A DNA stretch of 64,000 nt from JAVBLG01 sp031553655 (GTDB lineage: Bacteria > Desulfobacterota > Desulfovibrionia > Desulfovibrionales > Desulfovibrionaceae). Positions 50,191 to 58,321 of the stretch are shown in pieces. The DNA lies in assembly GCA_031553655.1 (NCBI GenBank), contig JAVBLG010000101.1, positions 1-64,000 on the forward strand. Direction: 5' to 3'. A program made the position numbers and the translations under genes. The notes under the pieces were generated by a model, which did not search any database, was not told the origin of the DNA, and saw nothing but the letters and a program-made list of their open reading frames with translations. Position 1 is the first letter of the stretch, and each line of letters opens with the position of its first letter.

Positions 50191-50916
50191 TTATCTACGG
50201 GTTGCCAGAACTTTTTCCAAAACCGACGTCGCTGTTTCCCCTTCCTGCTTTCCAACTTTGTCACTGATTACAGTGACGAAGTGCTTCATCTGGCTTTCCG
50301 TAAAGCCGACATTCATGGATGCCCCAAGATGGAACTGAAGCTGCCCGGCAGTGCCGGACATGGCGGCAAGTGCGGAGATGGTCGCAAGCTCACGCGTTTG
50401 AAAATCCAGAACGTCGCGGGCAAAAATATCCGCGAACAAATGTTCTTTCAAAAAGGCGTCGATAGCGGGCGCGAAGACCTGATACCCTCTGGCGGGAGGG
50501 ATTGTCTGCTGTCCTGAGAGCGTGGCCCGCACTTTTGCGCCATATTCGTCCCTATTCATTCCTGCGGGAATGGGGCTGGATTCTTTGCCGATCTGATCCT
50601 TGATACCTTTTGCCCGACGTTCGTCCATCACGGACATGAAGGTATGGATGCCGTTCAGACTGCGCGGGAATCCGGTATACGCATAGAGTTGGATGAGGAC
50701 TTCCTTGATTTCATTGACCGTCAGGCCCGCTTCAAGCCCCTCGCCAAGGGCTGGTTTCAACTTGTCCAGGTCGCCGTTGGCCGTATAGGCCGAAATGGCG
50801 ATAACGCTCCGCTGTCTGGAAGTAAGTTCGTTCATGGTTTGTGCCTCCGCAATGCCGGTAAAACTGGTGACAAAAAGACAAATGGCTCCAAAAACACCTG
50901 TAATTTTCCTATTCAT
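50191..50916 (-). CDS. Exported carboxymuconolactone decarboxylase (CMD)-family protein
   Basis: 241 residues. A Sec signal 'MNRKITGVFGAICLFVTSFTGIAEA' precedes two CMD repeats: 'LTSRQRSVIAISAYTANGDLDKLKPALGEGLEAGLTVNEIKEVLIQLYAYTGFP' and 'LDFQTRELATISALAAMSGTAGQLQFHLGASMNVGFTESQMKHFV'. The CxxC of AhpD-type peroxidases is absent, so this is the decarboxylase-like branch without peroxidase cysteines. The substrate is unknown. A truncated near-identical copy lies at 29473-29982. GGGAG lies before the ATG. It is in an operon with the SDR gene and upstream exported proteins. Confidence 0.9.
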   Translation of the reverse strand: MNRKITGVFGAICLFVTSFTGIAEAQTMNELTSRQRSVIAISAYTANGDLDKLKPALGEGLEAGLTVNEIKEVLIQLYAYTGFPRSLNGIHTFMSVMDERRAKGIKDQIGKESSPIPAGMNRDEYGAKVRATLSGQQTIPPARGYQVFAPAIDAFLKEHLFADIFARDVLDFQTRELATISALAAMSGTAGQLQFHLGASMNVGFTESQMKHFVTVISDKVGKQEGETATSVLEKVLATRR

Positions 50917-50950
50917 ATGAACTCCCGCGATACTTCACGCCATCAGCGTG

Positions 50951-51393
50951 TCACTCTATAATTTCTATCCTGGCGCTGAACTTCATGCCCATCCCGGCCA
51001 GCCGTTCCTTGCCGGAGTCGATCCTCCCAAGATATACAAACCAGCGCCGCCGCCGAATCCTTTATAAAAAACAGCCAGATTTCCCCATGGTGCGTAGTAG
51101 CAAAAATCGCCTTGGGCTTGGTCGCCCAAAACACCGCCCTGCGTTGCCAGCTTGCGGGACAGGTAGGCGATTTTTTCCGTCCGAGCATAGTCTTCAAACG
51201 TCACTGTCATAGGGAGCAGCGATATAAAGTCTCTGCTCACCGGGGTGTCGAATAGCGTAACAACGGCTTCTTCATTATTGAAGGCTATGCGTATCCTGGT
51301 TTCTTGCTCGTTTTTACTCATGTAGCTCTCGGCGGCGAAAGTGACGGGAAAAAGCGAAACCAGAGTGAGGCAAAGCAGTACTTTCTTGATCAC
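50951..51393 (-). pseudogene. Exported cyclophilin-like-fold protein, frameshift near the 3' end
   Basis: A Sec signal 'MIKKVLLCLTLVSLFPVTFAAES' is followed by a cyclophilin-like (DUF369/COG2164-type) domain: 'IRIAFNNEEAVVTLFDTPVSRDFISLLPMTVTFEDYARTEKIAYLSRKL', then 'GDFCYYAPWGNLAVFYKG'. At 51021-51028 one base is missing. Adding it turns 'YILGGS...' into 'YILG-x-IDSGKERLAGMGMKFSARIEIIE' with a TGA at 50951, a full normal ending. As written the protein would end in 'TPARNGWPGWA...' instead. Only the last strands are affected, so a partly folded protein is still possible. Confidence 0.78.
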
Positions 51394-51412
51394 CTGATTT
51401 CTCCATGCACGG

Positions 51413-51916
51413 CTATTTGATGTTGTTGTATTGTTCGTCGGTCACCTCTTCCATCCAGGTCACGTTATTTCCATCCGGCAGCGAACCGGTCAGGGCTATA
51501 TGCGTCATGGACGATGTGGGAGAGGCTCCGTGCCAGTGTTTGATGCCGGCCGGGCACCACAGCGCGTCACCGGCCTTGAACTCTTCGACCTTGCCGTCTA
51601 CCGTGCCGGTACGCCCAATGCCGTCGGTGACAATAAGATGCTGGCCCGTGGGGTGCGTGTGCCAGAAAGAGCGCGCGCCAGGTTCAAAGGTTACATAGCC
51701 CGCGCCAAAGGGGGCATCCGGGTGTTTGGGCGTGAAGATGGACTGAATGGTCACGTTTCCCGTAAAATAAGCGCTGGAGCCTTTGATGGAAGCTTGCGAG
51801 CCCGCCCGCGTGATCATCTGTTCCTCTTTTGCGTCTTTCGCCATGGCCTGTCCTCCGTAGCCACCCGCCCCGGCTATCAGCGCCAGAGCTGTAATTGTGA
51901 ATAAAAACCGCTCCAT
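51413..51916 (-). CDS. Exported cupin protein (HhdP/mandelonitrile-lyase-like)
   Basis: 167 residues from ATG 51916, which has GAGGAG 9 bases upstream. A signal peptide 'MERFLFTITALALIAGAGGYGGQAMA' precedes one cupin: 'GYVTFEPGARSFWHTHPTGQHLIVTDGIGRTG' (His-x-His-x(n)-Gln/His) and 'FKAGDALWCPAGIKHWHGASPTSSMTHIAL'. The 'SFWHTHPTGQ' and 'GIKHWHGA' pair is typical of manganese cupins near (R)-hydroxynitrile lyases, common in AKR/CMD clusters. It is periplasmic by prediction. It precedes the cyclophilin-like gene by 19 bases in the same operon. Confidence 0.9.
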   Translation of the reverse strand: MERFLFTITALALIAGAGGYGGQAMAKDAKEEQMITRAGSQASIKGSSAYFTGNVTIQSIFTPKHPDAPFGAGYVTFEPGARSFWHTHPTGQHLIVTDGIGRTGTVDGKVEEFKAGDALWCPAGIKHWHGASPTSSMTHIALTGSLPDGNNVTWMEEVTDEQYNNIK

Positions 51917-51995
51917 TCTTTCTCCTCGTGATATCTTGCGCCTAAAAGTTTTCCGGGCATTCGGCGCAAGGATGTTTTTCATGGACTTTTCCGGA

Positions 51996-52552
51996 TTACT
52001 TTCCCAGAGGTATGGTCAACTCCATGAGCTTATTTTGCGGCCCCTGATGCGGAGCGTTTCTGCCGTCCAGGTTCTTTTCCTTGAGCCATGCTTCCAACTG
52101 ATCCGCCACCTGCACGTTGTTCAAGTCGGCGAACGGAATATGCGTATTGCCCTTCATGCCGAGTTCGGGAAGGAATACGATCCGGGCGTCACCGCCGTGG
52201 CGATTGATTGCAGCCACGAACTGCTTTCCTCTGAGGCTGGATGACCTCCATACTTCGGAATTGTAAACATTGCCGGGTGCGGTTGCGATGTTGTCGCCGA
52301 AAACCACCAATATGGGCATCCGGGTCAGTTTTCTGAATTCTTCCAACGGAACCGTGGGGGCCTCCAGTATCCGTGATCGCCATGGAAGGTCTCGCCGTTT
52401 TCAGCTTTTGTGACCGTCCCGCCAAAAAACAGGCTGCCCATGGTTCTCAGGGTTATCGGCCCTTGCTCGGCCTGGACGCTCAGGCTGAAGAAAAAGGTCA
52501 TACACAGGGCAAGAACCATATTTTTCCGCAAAGAGAAGGTTGCGCGCGTCAT
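51996..52552 (-). pseudogene. Exported alpha/beta hydrolase with large internal deletion
   Basis: From ATG 52552 (GGAGG upstream): signal 'MVLALCMTFFFSLSVQAEQ', then 'GPITLRTMGSLFFGGTVTKAENGETFHGDHGY', the N-terminus of a secreted esterase family. Sequence then jumps, out of frame at about 52365, to 'EEFRKLTRMPILVVFGDNIATAP', 'RHGGDARIVFLPELGMKGNTHIPFADLNNVQVADQLEAWL', which is the C-terminal third containing the catalytic His. The nucleophile region, about 150-200 residues, is missing. It was the first gene of the minus-strand operon. Confidence 0.78.
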
Positions 52553-52842
52553 TCGTCCTCCGTATTTCCGGCTATTTTATCAGCTTTTATATAGCAGCCT
52601 GACCTTTGGGGCATAGGCACATTCCTCTATACTTCCTGCCCGATTCTCTATTTGCTTGTCTGTATGGAACTGGCAGGAAGGAACAGACGGACTTTGAAAC
52701 CGTAGCGATTGAACCGTGGAGGATCGGGCAAGGATTGTAGAGGATCGTGTCTTTATTCCGGAACTGCCTCCCGCTAGAAAATATAAAGGAAATTCGAATG
52801 TCCCGGCCTGGCCGGGCAATAATTCAGCGACAGGAGGCAAGC
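52553..52842. other. Divergent control region of the exported redox cluster
   Basis: 290 bases between the minus operon (starting at 52552) and the plus operon (starting at 52843). No gene seen. It should carry both promoters and probably AraC-type sites, but no repeat pair is clear enough to place. Confidence 0.5.
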
Positions 52843-53823
52843 ATGGCAGTGTCACGCCGCACTTTTTTGAAAAGCAGCACGTTGGCTGTGGGAGCACTGG
52901 CTCTGTCGGGTATTACCGGAGGGCCGGGCAGCGCCTTTGCCGCCGCTCAGGAAGGTTCACGCCCGAAAGCGAAGGTCTTCTTTACGAAGGATCTCAGCCC
53001 GGAAGGGCTTCGCAAGTTGTATGCTCAGGTCAATCAGGGCATTACCGGCAAAACGGCCATCAAGCTGCATACCGGTGAGCCTGGTGGACCGAACATAATC
53101 CCGCAGGAATGGGTACGGGCTTTCATGCCCTCGGTGCCGAACAGCACCATTGTGGAATGCAACGTGTTGTATTCAAGCCCAAGACAGACCACGGCGGGAC
53201 ACCGGCAGACGCTTGAGACCAATGGCTGGACATTCAGCCCGGTGGATATCATGGACGCGGATGGCGACGTCAGCCTGCCGATTCGCGGAGGCAAGTGGTT
53301 CAAAGAGCTGGCTGTGGGGAAAAATATTACGAATTACGACTCCATGCTGGTGCTTACCCACTTTAAAGGACACACCATGGGCGGCTTTGGCGGTTCGCTG
53401 AAGAACATTTCCATCGGTTGCGCTTCCGGACGGGCGGGAAAAGAGCAACTTCACCGCGAAGGTTCGCAGGTATGGTCCGGCGGGCCGAATTTCATGGAAC
53501 GCATGGTCGAAGGCGGCAAGGCCGTCACCGACCATTTTGGGCCGCGAATCACTTATATCAATGTCCTCCGGAATATATCCGTTGACTGCGACTGCGCTGG
53601 CACAAGCGCAGCCGCCCCAACAACGCCGGATCTCGGCATTTTGGCCTCGAAGGACATCCTTGCCATTGATCAGGCCTCCGTAGATATGATCTATGCTCTG
53701 CCCGAAAGGCAGCGGCGTGATATGGTGGAACGCATTGAAAGCCGTAGCGGCCTGCGCCAGTTGGCCTACATGAAGGAACTCGGCATGGGCGAAAATGCGT
53801 ATGAAATAGTGACTGTATCCTAA
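52843..53823 (+). CDS. Tat-exported DUF362-domain protein
   Basis: 326 residues from ATG 52843, with AGGAGG 5 bases upstream. A Tat signal 'MAVSRRTFLKSSTLAVGALALSG' precedes a DUF362 domain: 'KAKVFFTKDLSPEGLRKLYAQVNQGITGKTAIKLHTGEPGGPNIIPQEWV' and 'VLTHFKGHTMGGFGGSLKNISIGCASGRAGK'. The His/Gly-rich 'HFKGH...GGFGGSLKN' motif is the family core. DUF362 proteins often carry ferredoxin domains; here only one Cys-pair 'DCDCAG' is seen. Function is unknown. It leads an operon with aldo/keto reductases and a DUF6282 protein. Confidence 0.87.
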   Translation: MAVSRRTFLKSSTLAVGALALSGITGGPGSAFAAAQEGSRPKAKVFFTKDLSPEGLRKLYAQVNQGITGKTAIKLHTGEPGGPNIIPQEWVRAFMPSVPNSTIVECNVLYSSPRQTTAGHRQTLETNGWTFSPVDIMDADGDVSLPIRGGKWFKELAVGKNITNYDSMLVLTHFKGHTMGGFGGSLKNISIGCASGRAGKEQLHREGSQVWSGGPNFMERMVEGGKAVTDHFGPRITYINVLRNISVDCDCAGTSAAAPTTPDLGILASKDILAIDQASVDMIYALPERQRRDMVERIESRSGLRQLAYMKELGMGENAYEIVTVS

Positions 53824-53876
53824 AACCGGAGGCTGGAACCACAGGTTCGCCGAAACATCTCACGGAGATCAGCAAC

Positions 53877-54854
53877 ATGAAAATACGAAAACTGAGAAAT
53901 CTGGAAGTCTCTGCAATAGGCTTTGGTTGCATGGGGTTCAGTCACGGCTACGGCCCCGGCCCGGACAAGGACGAAGCCGTCACGTTGATCCGGGAGGCCT
54001 TTGATCTGGGCTGCACCTTCTTTGATACAGCCGAAGTCTACGGCAAAGGAGCCAATGAGGAACTGGTGGGAGAAGCACTGCGGCCTATCCGGGACAAGGT
54101 CGTTCTGGCCACCAAGTTCATGCTTGCGAACAACGAGGCGGGCTCGCGGGAAAAAACTCTCGAAAGCATTCGTGCGCACCTGGAAGCCTCCTTGCAAAGG
54201 CTTGGGACGGATCGAGTGGAACTCTACTATTTACACAGGGTCAATAAAGATATCCCCGTGGAAGAAATCGCCTACTGCGCCGGTGAACTGATAAAAGAAG
54301 GCAAAATTCTTGGCTGGGGGCAATCGCAATCAACGGAAGATGAAATCCGCCGTGCCCATGAGGTGACGCCCCTGACGGCAATCCAGAGCGAATATTCCAT
54401 CATGGAGCGCATGTTTGAAAAAGACGTTATCCCCGCCTGTGAGGAACTTGGCATCGGCTTCGTGCCGTTCTCTCCACTGGCCAGTGGATTTTTGTCGGGA
54501 AAAGACAATGCGGGCGGGCAGTATGTTGGTGATGACGTGCGCCGGGTCATCACGCGGTTTACCCGCGAGAACATACTTGCCAATCAGTCGTTGCTGGACC
54601 TGATTACCGGGTTCGCCGAGTCGAAAAGCGTCACTCCGGCCCAGATTTCCCTCGCCTGGATGCTGCATAAGAAAAATTTTATCGTGCCTATTCCGGGAAT
54701 GCGGCGGATTGAAAGAATCAGAGAAAACCTGGGAGCCGCTGAAGTGGTTTTGACCGATGCGGAGTTTACGCGAATTGAGGCCGAACTTGCGAAGATCACC
54801 ATTCACGGCAACCGGACCGACGAAGATATCGCCAAATTGCGGCAGATGCTCTGA
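53877..54854 (+). CDS. Aldo/keto reductase (YajO/Tas-like)
   Basis: 325 residues, a complete cytosolic AKR. 'MKIRKLRNLEVSAIGFGCMGFSHGYGPGPDKDEAVTLIREAFDLGCTFFDTAEVYGKGANEELVGEAL' carries the catalytic Asp and Tyr; Lys is in 'VLATKFML', His in 'LYYLHRVNKD', and 'IPGMRRIERIRENLGAAEVVL' is the NADPH site. It reduces aldehydes, ketones or quinones with NADPH. No signal peptide. The last 13 codons and the following 40 bases are repeated at 57248-57324. It follows the DUF362 gene by 53 bases. Confidence 0.93.
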   Translation: MKIRKLRNLEVSAIGFGCMGFSHGYGPGPDKDEAVTLIREAFDLGCTFFDTAEVYGKGANEELVGEALRPIRDKVVLATKFMLANNEAGSREKTLESIRAHLEASLQRLGTDRVELYYLHRVNKDIPVEEIAYCAGELIKEGKILGWGQSQSTEDEIRRAHEVTPLTAIQSEYSIMERMFEKDVIPACEELGIGFVPFSPLASGFLSGKDNAGGQYVGDDVRRVITRFTRENILANQSLLDLITGFAESKSVTPAQISLAWMLHKKNFIVPIPGMRRIERIRENLGAAEVVLTDAEFTRIEAELAKITIHGNRTDEDIAKLRQML

Positions 54855-54886
54855 TGACGCGGGCACATTATGCGCCAGCCGGATAT
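54810..54886 (+). repeat. 77-bp repeat, copy 1 (AKR 3' end)
   Basis: Matches 57248-57324 at about 69 of 77 positions, in the same orientation. It covers the last codons of the aldo/keto reductase ('NRTDEDIAKLRQML'), the stop and downstream bases. It is followed at 54887-54916 by 30 bases similar (26/30) to AraC coding sequence at 57588-57617. Confidence 0.88.
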
Positions 54887-54934
54887 ACGGAGACCACAGC
54901 CGCTTCGTGGCGGGCAAACAAACGAGGGAAGATT

Positions 54935-55927
54935 ATGAGCCATGCATCTCTTTCCCGCAGAAATTTTATTAAAGCCGCCGGGGTTGCCGGAGGCGCGGCG
55001 CTTTTGTCCGGTGTTGCGGGTCTGAACCACTCTCCGGCAGCGACTCCCTACAGGGCCGAAGAGCCTGTTCCCGAGCTGACAGGCGTCTGCGACCTCCATG
55101 TACACGCCGAGCCGGATGTCGGACCGCGTTTAATAAACGAACTTTCCTTTGCCATGGACGCGAAAAAAGCCGGATACCGCGCCGTCATGTTCAAGTCCAA
55201 TGAGTGGAGCTGCCACGACCGCGCCTTTCTTGTGCGGGAAGCCTTGCCGGATTTTGCATGTTTCGGAAGCCTGTGCATGAACCTGGCACATGGTGAAAAG
55301 GTCAATGTCCATGCGGCGGGAAAGGCCGTGGCGACCAGCGGCAAGCTCTGCCGCTGCATCTGGATGCCCACGCAGGCGGCCGAGTATCAGGTCAGGATGA
55401 GAAAGGAGCCATGGAAAGCCATCCCCGTGCTGAGCGCCACAAAAAACGTGCTCCCCGAGGTCGTCCGGGTCATGGAAATCTGCGCCGAAGCGGACATCAT
55501 TTTCGCCACCGGGCACAGTTCGCCGGAAGAAAGCCTCATTCTGGCCCGAAAAGCCAGGGAAGTCGGGGTGAGGAAGTTCGTGGTCACCCACGCCAATTCG
55601 GGCATTTGGCGTCTGACCAGGGAGCAGGTGACAGCTGTAGCCAACCTTGGCGGATACATAGAGTACAGCTACCTCTGCTGTCTTTGGGGGCCGGGAACGG
55701 GCCTGCCGCAGTTTGAACGCCGGAGCAACGAAGATTTTATCGCCTACGCGCAAATCGTTCCGGAACAGAGTTTCATCACCACGGATATGGGTCAGGTGGG
55801 GTTGCCGCACCCGGTTGACGCCATGCGCACCTGCATCGGGGCCATGCGGGAAAGCGGCGTCCCGCAAAAGGATATCGACATGATGGTACGCGCCAATCCG
55901 GCGAAACTTGCGGGCCTCAGCGCCTGA
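54935..55927 (+). CDS. Tat-exported DUF6282-type metal-hydrolase-like protein
   Basis: 330 residues from ATG 54935 (GAGGG upstream). A Tat signal 'SLSRRNFIKAAGVAGGAALLSG' precedes an amidohydrolase/PHP-like barrel: 'CDLHVHAEPDVGPRLI' (His-x-His), 'AVMFKSNEW' (Lys), 'IIFATGHSSPEESLIL' (His), 'FVVTHANS' (His) and 'SFITTDMGQVGLPHPVDAMR' (Asp). The spacing matches DUF6282, a family of unknown activity related to metal-dependent hydrolases. Secretion by Tat suggests it folds with metal before export. It lies between two aldo/keto reductase genes, 80 bases after the first and 16 bases before the second. Confidence 0.82.
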   Translation: MSHASLSRRNFIKAAGVAGGAALLSGVAGLNHSPAATPYRAEEPVPELTGVCDLHVHAEPDVGPRLINELSFAMDAKKAGYRAVMFKSNEWSCHDRAFLVREALPDFACFGSLCMNLAHGEKVNVHAAGKAVATSGKLCRCIWMPTQAAEYQVRMRKEPWKAIPVLSATKNVLPEVVRVMEICAEADIIFATGHSSPEESLILARKAREVGVRKFVVTHANSGIWRLTREQVTAVANLGGYIEYSYLCCLWGPGTGLPQFERRSNEDFIAYAQIVPEQSFITTDMGQVGLPHPVDAMRTCIGAMRESGVPQKDIDMMVRANPAKLAGLSA

Positions 55928-55943
55928 AACCAGGGAGAACAAC

Positions 55944-57239
55944 ATGGACAGACGTGACTTCATCAAATCGTCCGCCGTGCTTTCGGCGGCCGGGGCCATC
56001 ATGGGAGCCGGGCTTCCCCTTGCCCGCGCGGCGCAAACCGAAAAGAAACATTCCGCAATGGACCCGAAAAACGTCCGTGGCTACAAGCCGGAAATGCACT
56101 ATCGACCCCACGGGAACACGGGGGGGTATATTTCCGCCCTCGGCTTCGGCATGCTGCGGCTGCCCATGCTGGAGGACCTCAAAACCGTGGACGAAGCTCA
56201 GGCCATCGAGATGCTGCGCTACGGCATCGACAACGGCATCAACTATGTGGACACGGCTCGCGGCTACCTGGGCGGGCAGAGCGAAACGGCCGTGGGCAAG
56301 GCGCTTTTGAACGGCTACCGCGACAAGGTGTACCTGGCGACGAAATCAACGCTCATTGCCATGAAAAGCGAGTCGGATTTCGAGCGCATGTTCGACGAGT
56401 CGCGCAAACAGCTGCGAACCGACGTCATCGACTATTACCTGCTGCACCACGTCACCACGAAAACCTGGAATGAGTCGGTTTTGCCGTTCAAGGTCATCGA
56501 CAAAATAGAGCGCTACAAACAGGACGGCAAAATCCGTTTTTCCGGCTTTTCCTTCCACGACAATCTCGCGCTGTTCAAAAAAGTAATTAATGCCAATCCG
56601 GACTGGGACTTCTGCCAGATTATCCTGAACTATCTGGATACGGAATATGAAGCGGGATTTATGGGCATGAAATACGCTCATGAGCGCGGGATTGCCGTCA
56701 ACTGCATGCAGCCGTTGAAAGCCGGTTTCATGGCCGCCCCTCCAAAAGAAGTTCAGGCCGTTTTCGACGCCGCCCCGACCAAAAGGACGGCGCTGGAATG
56801 GGCTTTCGATTATCTGTGGAACATGCCTGAGGCGGGCGTCGTTATCAGCGGCATGAGCAATCTCGCCCAAGTAAAGGAAAACCTGGAATATGCCCGCCGA
56901 TCTTCCATAGGCATGCTGGGTCTGGAGGACTTGATAAATATCAGCCGGGCGGCGAAACGCTATCGAGAAATCGACGGTGTTACGGCTTGCACGGGTTGCA
57001 ACAACTGTGCGCCCTGCCCGAAGAACGTGGCCATCGGCAGCCTGATAGGACAGATGTGGTTTACCTACAAGGTTTCCGGCAACAAAACCGCAGCGGCAGG
57101 ATACTACAGGAATGTTCCCGCGCCGCGCGGCGTCAACGCCGATGTTTGCGACGCCTGTGGACAATGCCTGCCCAAGTGCCCCCATAATGTGGATATTCCG
57201 GGCGTCTTGCGCGAGATGCGCAATGAACTGAAGGCATGA
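55944..57239 (+). CDS. Tat-exported aldo/keto reductase with C-terminal 2x[4Fe-4S] domain
   Basis: 431 residues. A Tat signal 'MDRRDFIKSSAVLSAAGAIMGAGLPLARAA' precedes an AKR barrel: 'MLRLPMLEDLKTVDEAQAIEMLRYGIDNGINYVDTARGYLGG' (Asp, Tyr), 'VYLATKST' (Lys), 'YYLLHHVTTK' (His). A ferredoxin-like tail follows, 'CTGCNNCAPCPKNV' and 'CDACGQCLPKCPHNVDIP', giving two cluster sites. This matches the Fe-S AKR family, usually cytosolic. Here the twin-arginine signal places it in the periplasm, where free NADPH is not expected, so electrons may come through the clusters. ATG 55944 has GGGAGAA upstream. Confidence 0.92.
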   Translation: MDRRDFIKSSAVLSAAGAIMGAGLPLARAAQTEKKHSAMDPKNVRGYKPEMHYRPHGNTGGYISALGFGMLRLPMLEDLKTVDEAQAIEMLRYGIDNGINYVDTARGYLGGQSETAVGKALLNGYRDKVYLATKSTLIAMKSESDFERMFDESRKQLRTDVIDYYLLHHVTTKTWNESVLPFKVIDKIERYKQDGKIRFSGFSFHDNLALFKKVINANPDWDFCQIILNYLDTEYEAGFMGMKYAHERGIAVNCMQPLKAGFMAAPPKEVQAVFDAAPTKRTALEWAFDYLWNMPEAGVVISGMSNLAQVKENLEYARRSSIGMLGLEDLINISRAAKRYREIDGVTACTGCNNCAPCPKNVAIGSLIGQMWFTYKVSGNKTAAAGYYRNVPAPRGVNADVCDACGQCLPKCPHNVDIPGVLREMRNELKA

Positions 57240-57247
57240 CACAACAC

Positions 57248-57324
57248 AACCGGACAAATGAAGATATTGCCAAATTGCGGCAGATGTTCTGAGGACGCGG
57301 GTACATTATGCGCCGGCCGGATAT
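57248..57324 (+). repeat. 77-bp repeat, copy 2
   Basis: Copy of 54810-54886 (about 90% identity), including an AKR C-terminal peptide 'NRTNEDIAKLRQMF' and its stop. No AKR body precedes it, so it is a scar left by loss of a second reductase gene. Confidence 0.88.
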
Positions 57325-57361
57325 GCCACACCCCTGAACGCCGCTGGAGGCGGATGCCGTC

Positions 57362-58201
57362 ATGACGATCGTTCTTCGTGAATATATCGCCAAAAGCCGC
57401 TCAAAGCTCAGGGACGCTCTGTTTGAGCTTTTACCGAATCAGGGCAGCTATCCGACCCGCATTCCCGGACTTTCACTGCATAGATTCGACAGGGAGGAGC
57501 GGCCCAAGCCCATGATATATGCCCCCATCCTTGTGGTGGTTGTACAGGGCAGGAAATGGGTAAAAGTAGGAACGGATGAAACAATCTACGGAGAACGCAG
57601 TTGCTTCGTGGCGGGCATTGATATGCCGGTATTCTGCTGCGTGAAAGAGGCGTCACCTGAAAAGCCGTACCTCGCTCTGACGCTGGAACTGGAGTATGGC
57701 CTGATAGCCCGGCTCGCCGCTCTTGAGCCTCTCAGGCCGGACCGGGGCAGACACTTTTTACCGGGCGCGGGGGTCCAAAATATCAGCTATGAACTCCTGG
57801 ACGCCTGTTTGCGCCTGCTACGGCTCCAGGCCAGGCCGGAACAAATTCGCTTCCTGGCCCCACTTTTTAGAGAAGAGATACATTACCGGTTGCTGCAAAG
57901 CCCGTTCGGCGGACGGCTGCGGGAACTATATGCCACTGGTTCCCCCGGCAACCAGTTGTTGGAGACTATTGACTGGCTGGGCCGCAACTACAAACGGCCT
58001 CTGCATGTAGAAATACTTGCCGACATGGCCCGGATGCCGCTATCCACATTTCACAGAAGCTTCAAAAGCGTCACTACTCTCAGTCCGCTTCAGTACCGGA
58101 AACGTCTTCAACTTAACGAGGCTCAACGTTTGTTACTGGCTGAGAAGGCCAAGGCGGCGGAAACGGCTCTTAATGATACCACAAAATATGCGCATGATTG
58201 A
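57362..58201 (+). CDS. AraC-family regulator, C-terminal HTH missing
   Basis: 279 residues. The N-terminal AraC_N sensor ('PGLSLHRFDREERPKPMIYAPILVVVVQGRKWV', 'ERSCFVAGIDMPVFC') and the first HTH 'LHVEILADMARMPLSTFHRSFKSVTTLSPLQYRKRLQLNEAQRLLL' are present. After 'LLAEKAKAAE' the second HTH, seen in full in the paralogue just downstream, is replaced by 'TALNDTTKYAHD' and a stop. DNA binding through two HTH units is therefore lost. It may be an inactive or dominant-negative copy. It follows the 77-bp repeat scar. Confidence 0.85.
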   Translation: MTIVLREYIAKSRSKLRDALFELLPNQGSYPTRIPGLSLHRFDREERPKPMIYAPILVVVVQGRKWVKVGTDETIYGERSCFVAGIDMPVFCCVKEASPEKPYLALTLELEYGLIARLAALEPLRPDRGRHFLPGAGVQNISYELLDACLRLLRLQARPEQIRFLAPLFREEIHYRLLQSPFGGRLRELYATGSPGNQLLETIDWLGRNYKRPLHVEILADMARMPLSTFHRSFKSVTTLSPLQYRKRLQLNEAQRLLLAEKAKAAETALNDTTKYAHD

Positions 58202-58321
58202 AGGATATTGGCGAGAGTATCCCGTTTGAATAGTGTGCCTGATCCTCCATTTATATAGTAATTCGTAGCTTGTCGTGTTAAAGTGAGGACTCCAAAAGCA
58301 TATTTAAGCCGGGGGCAAGCC

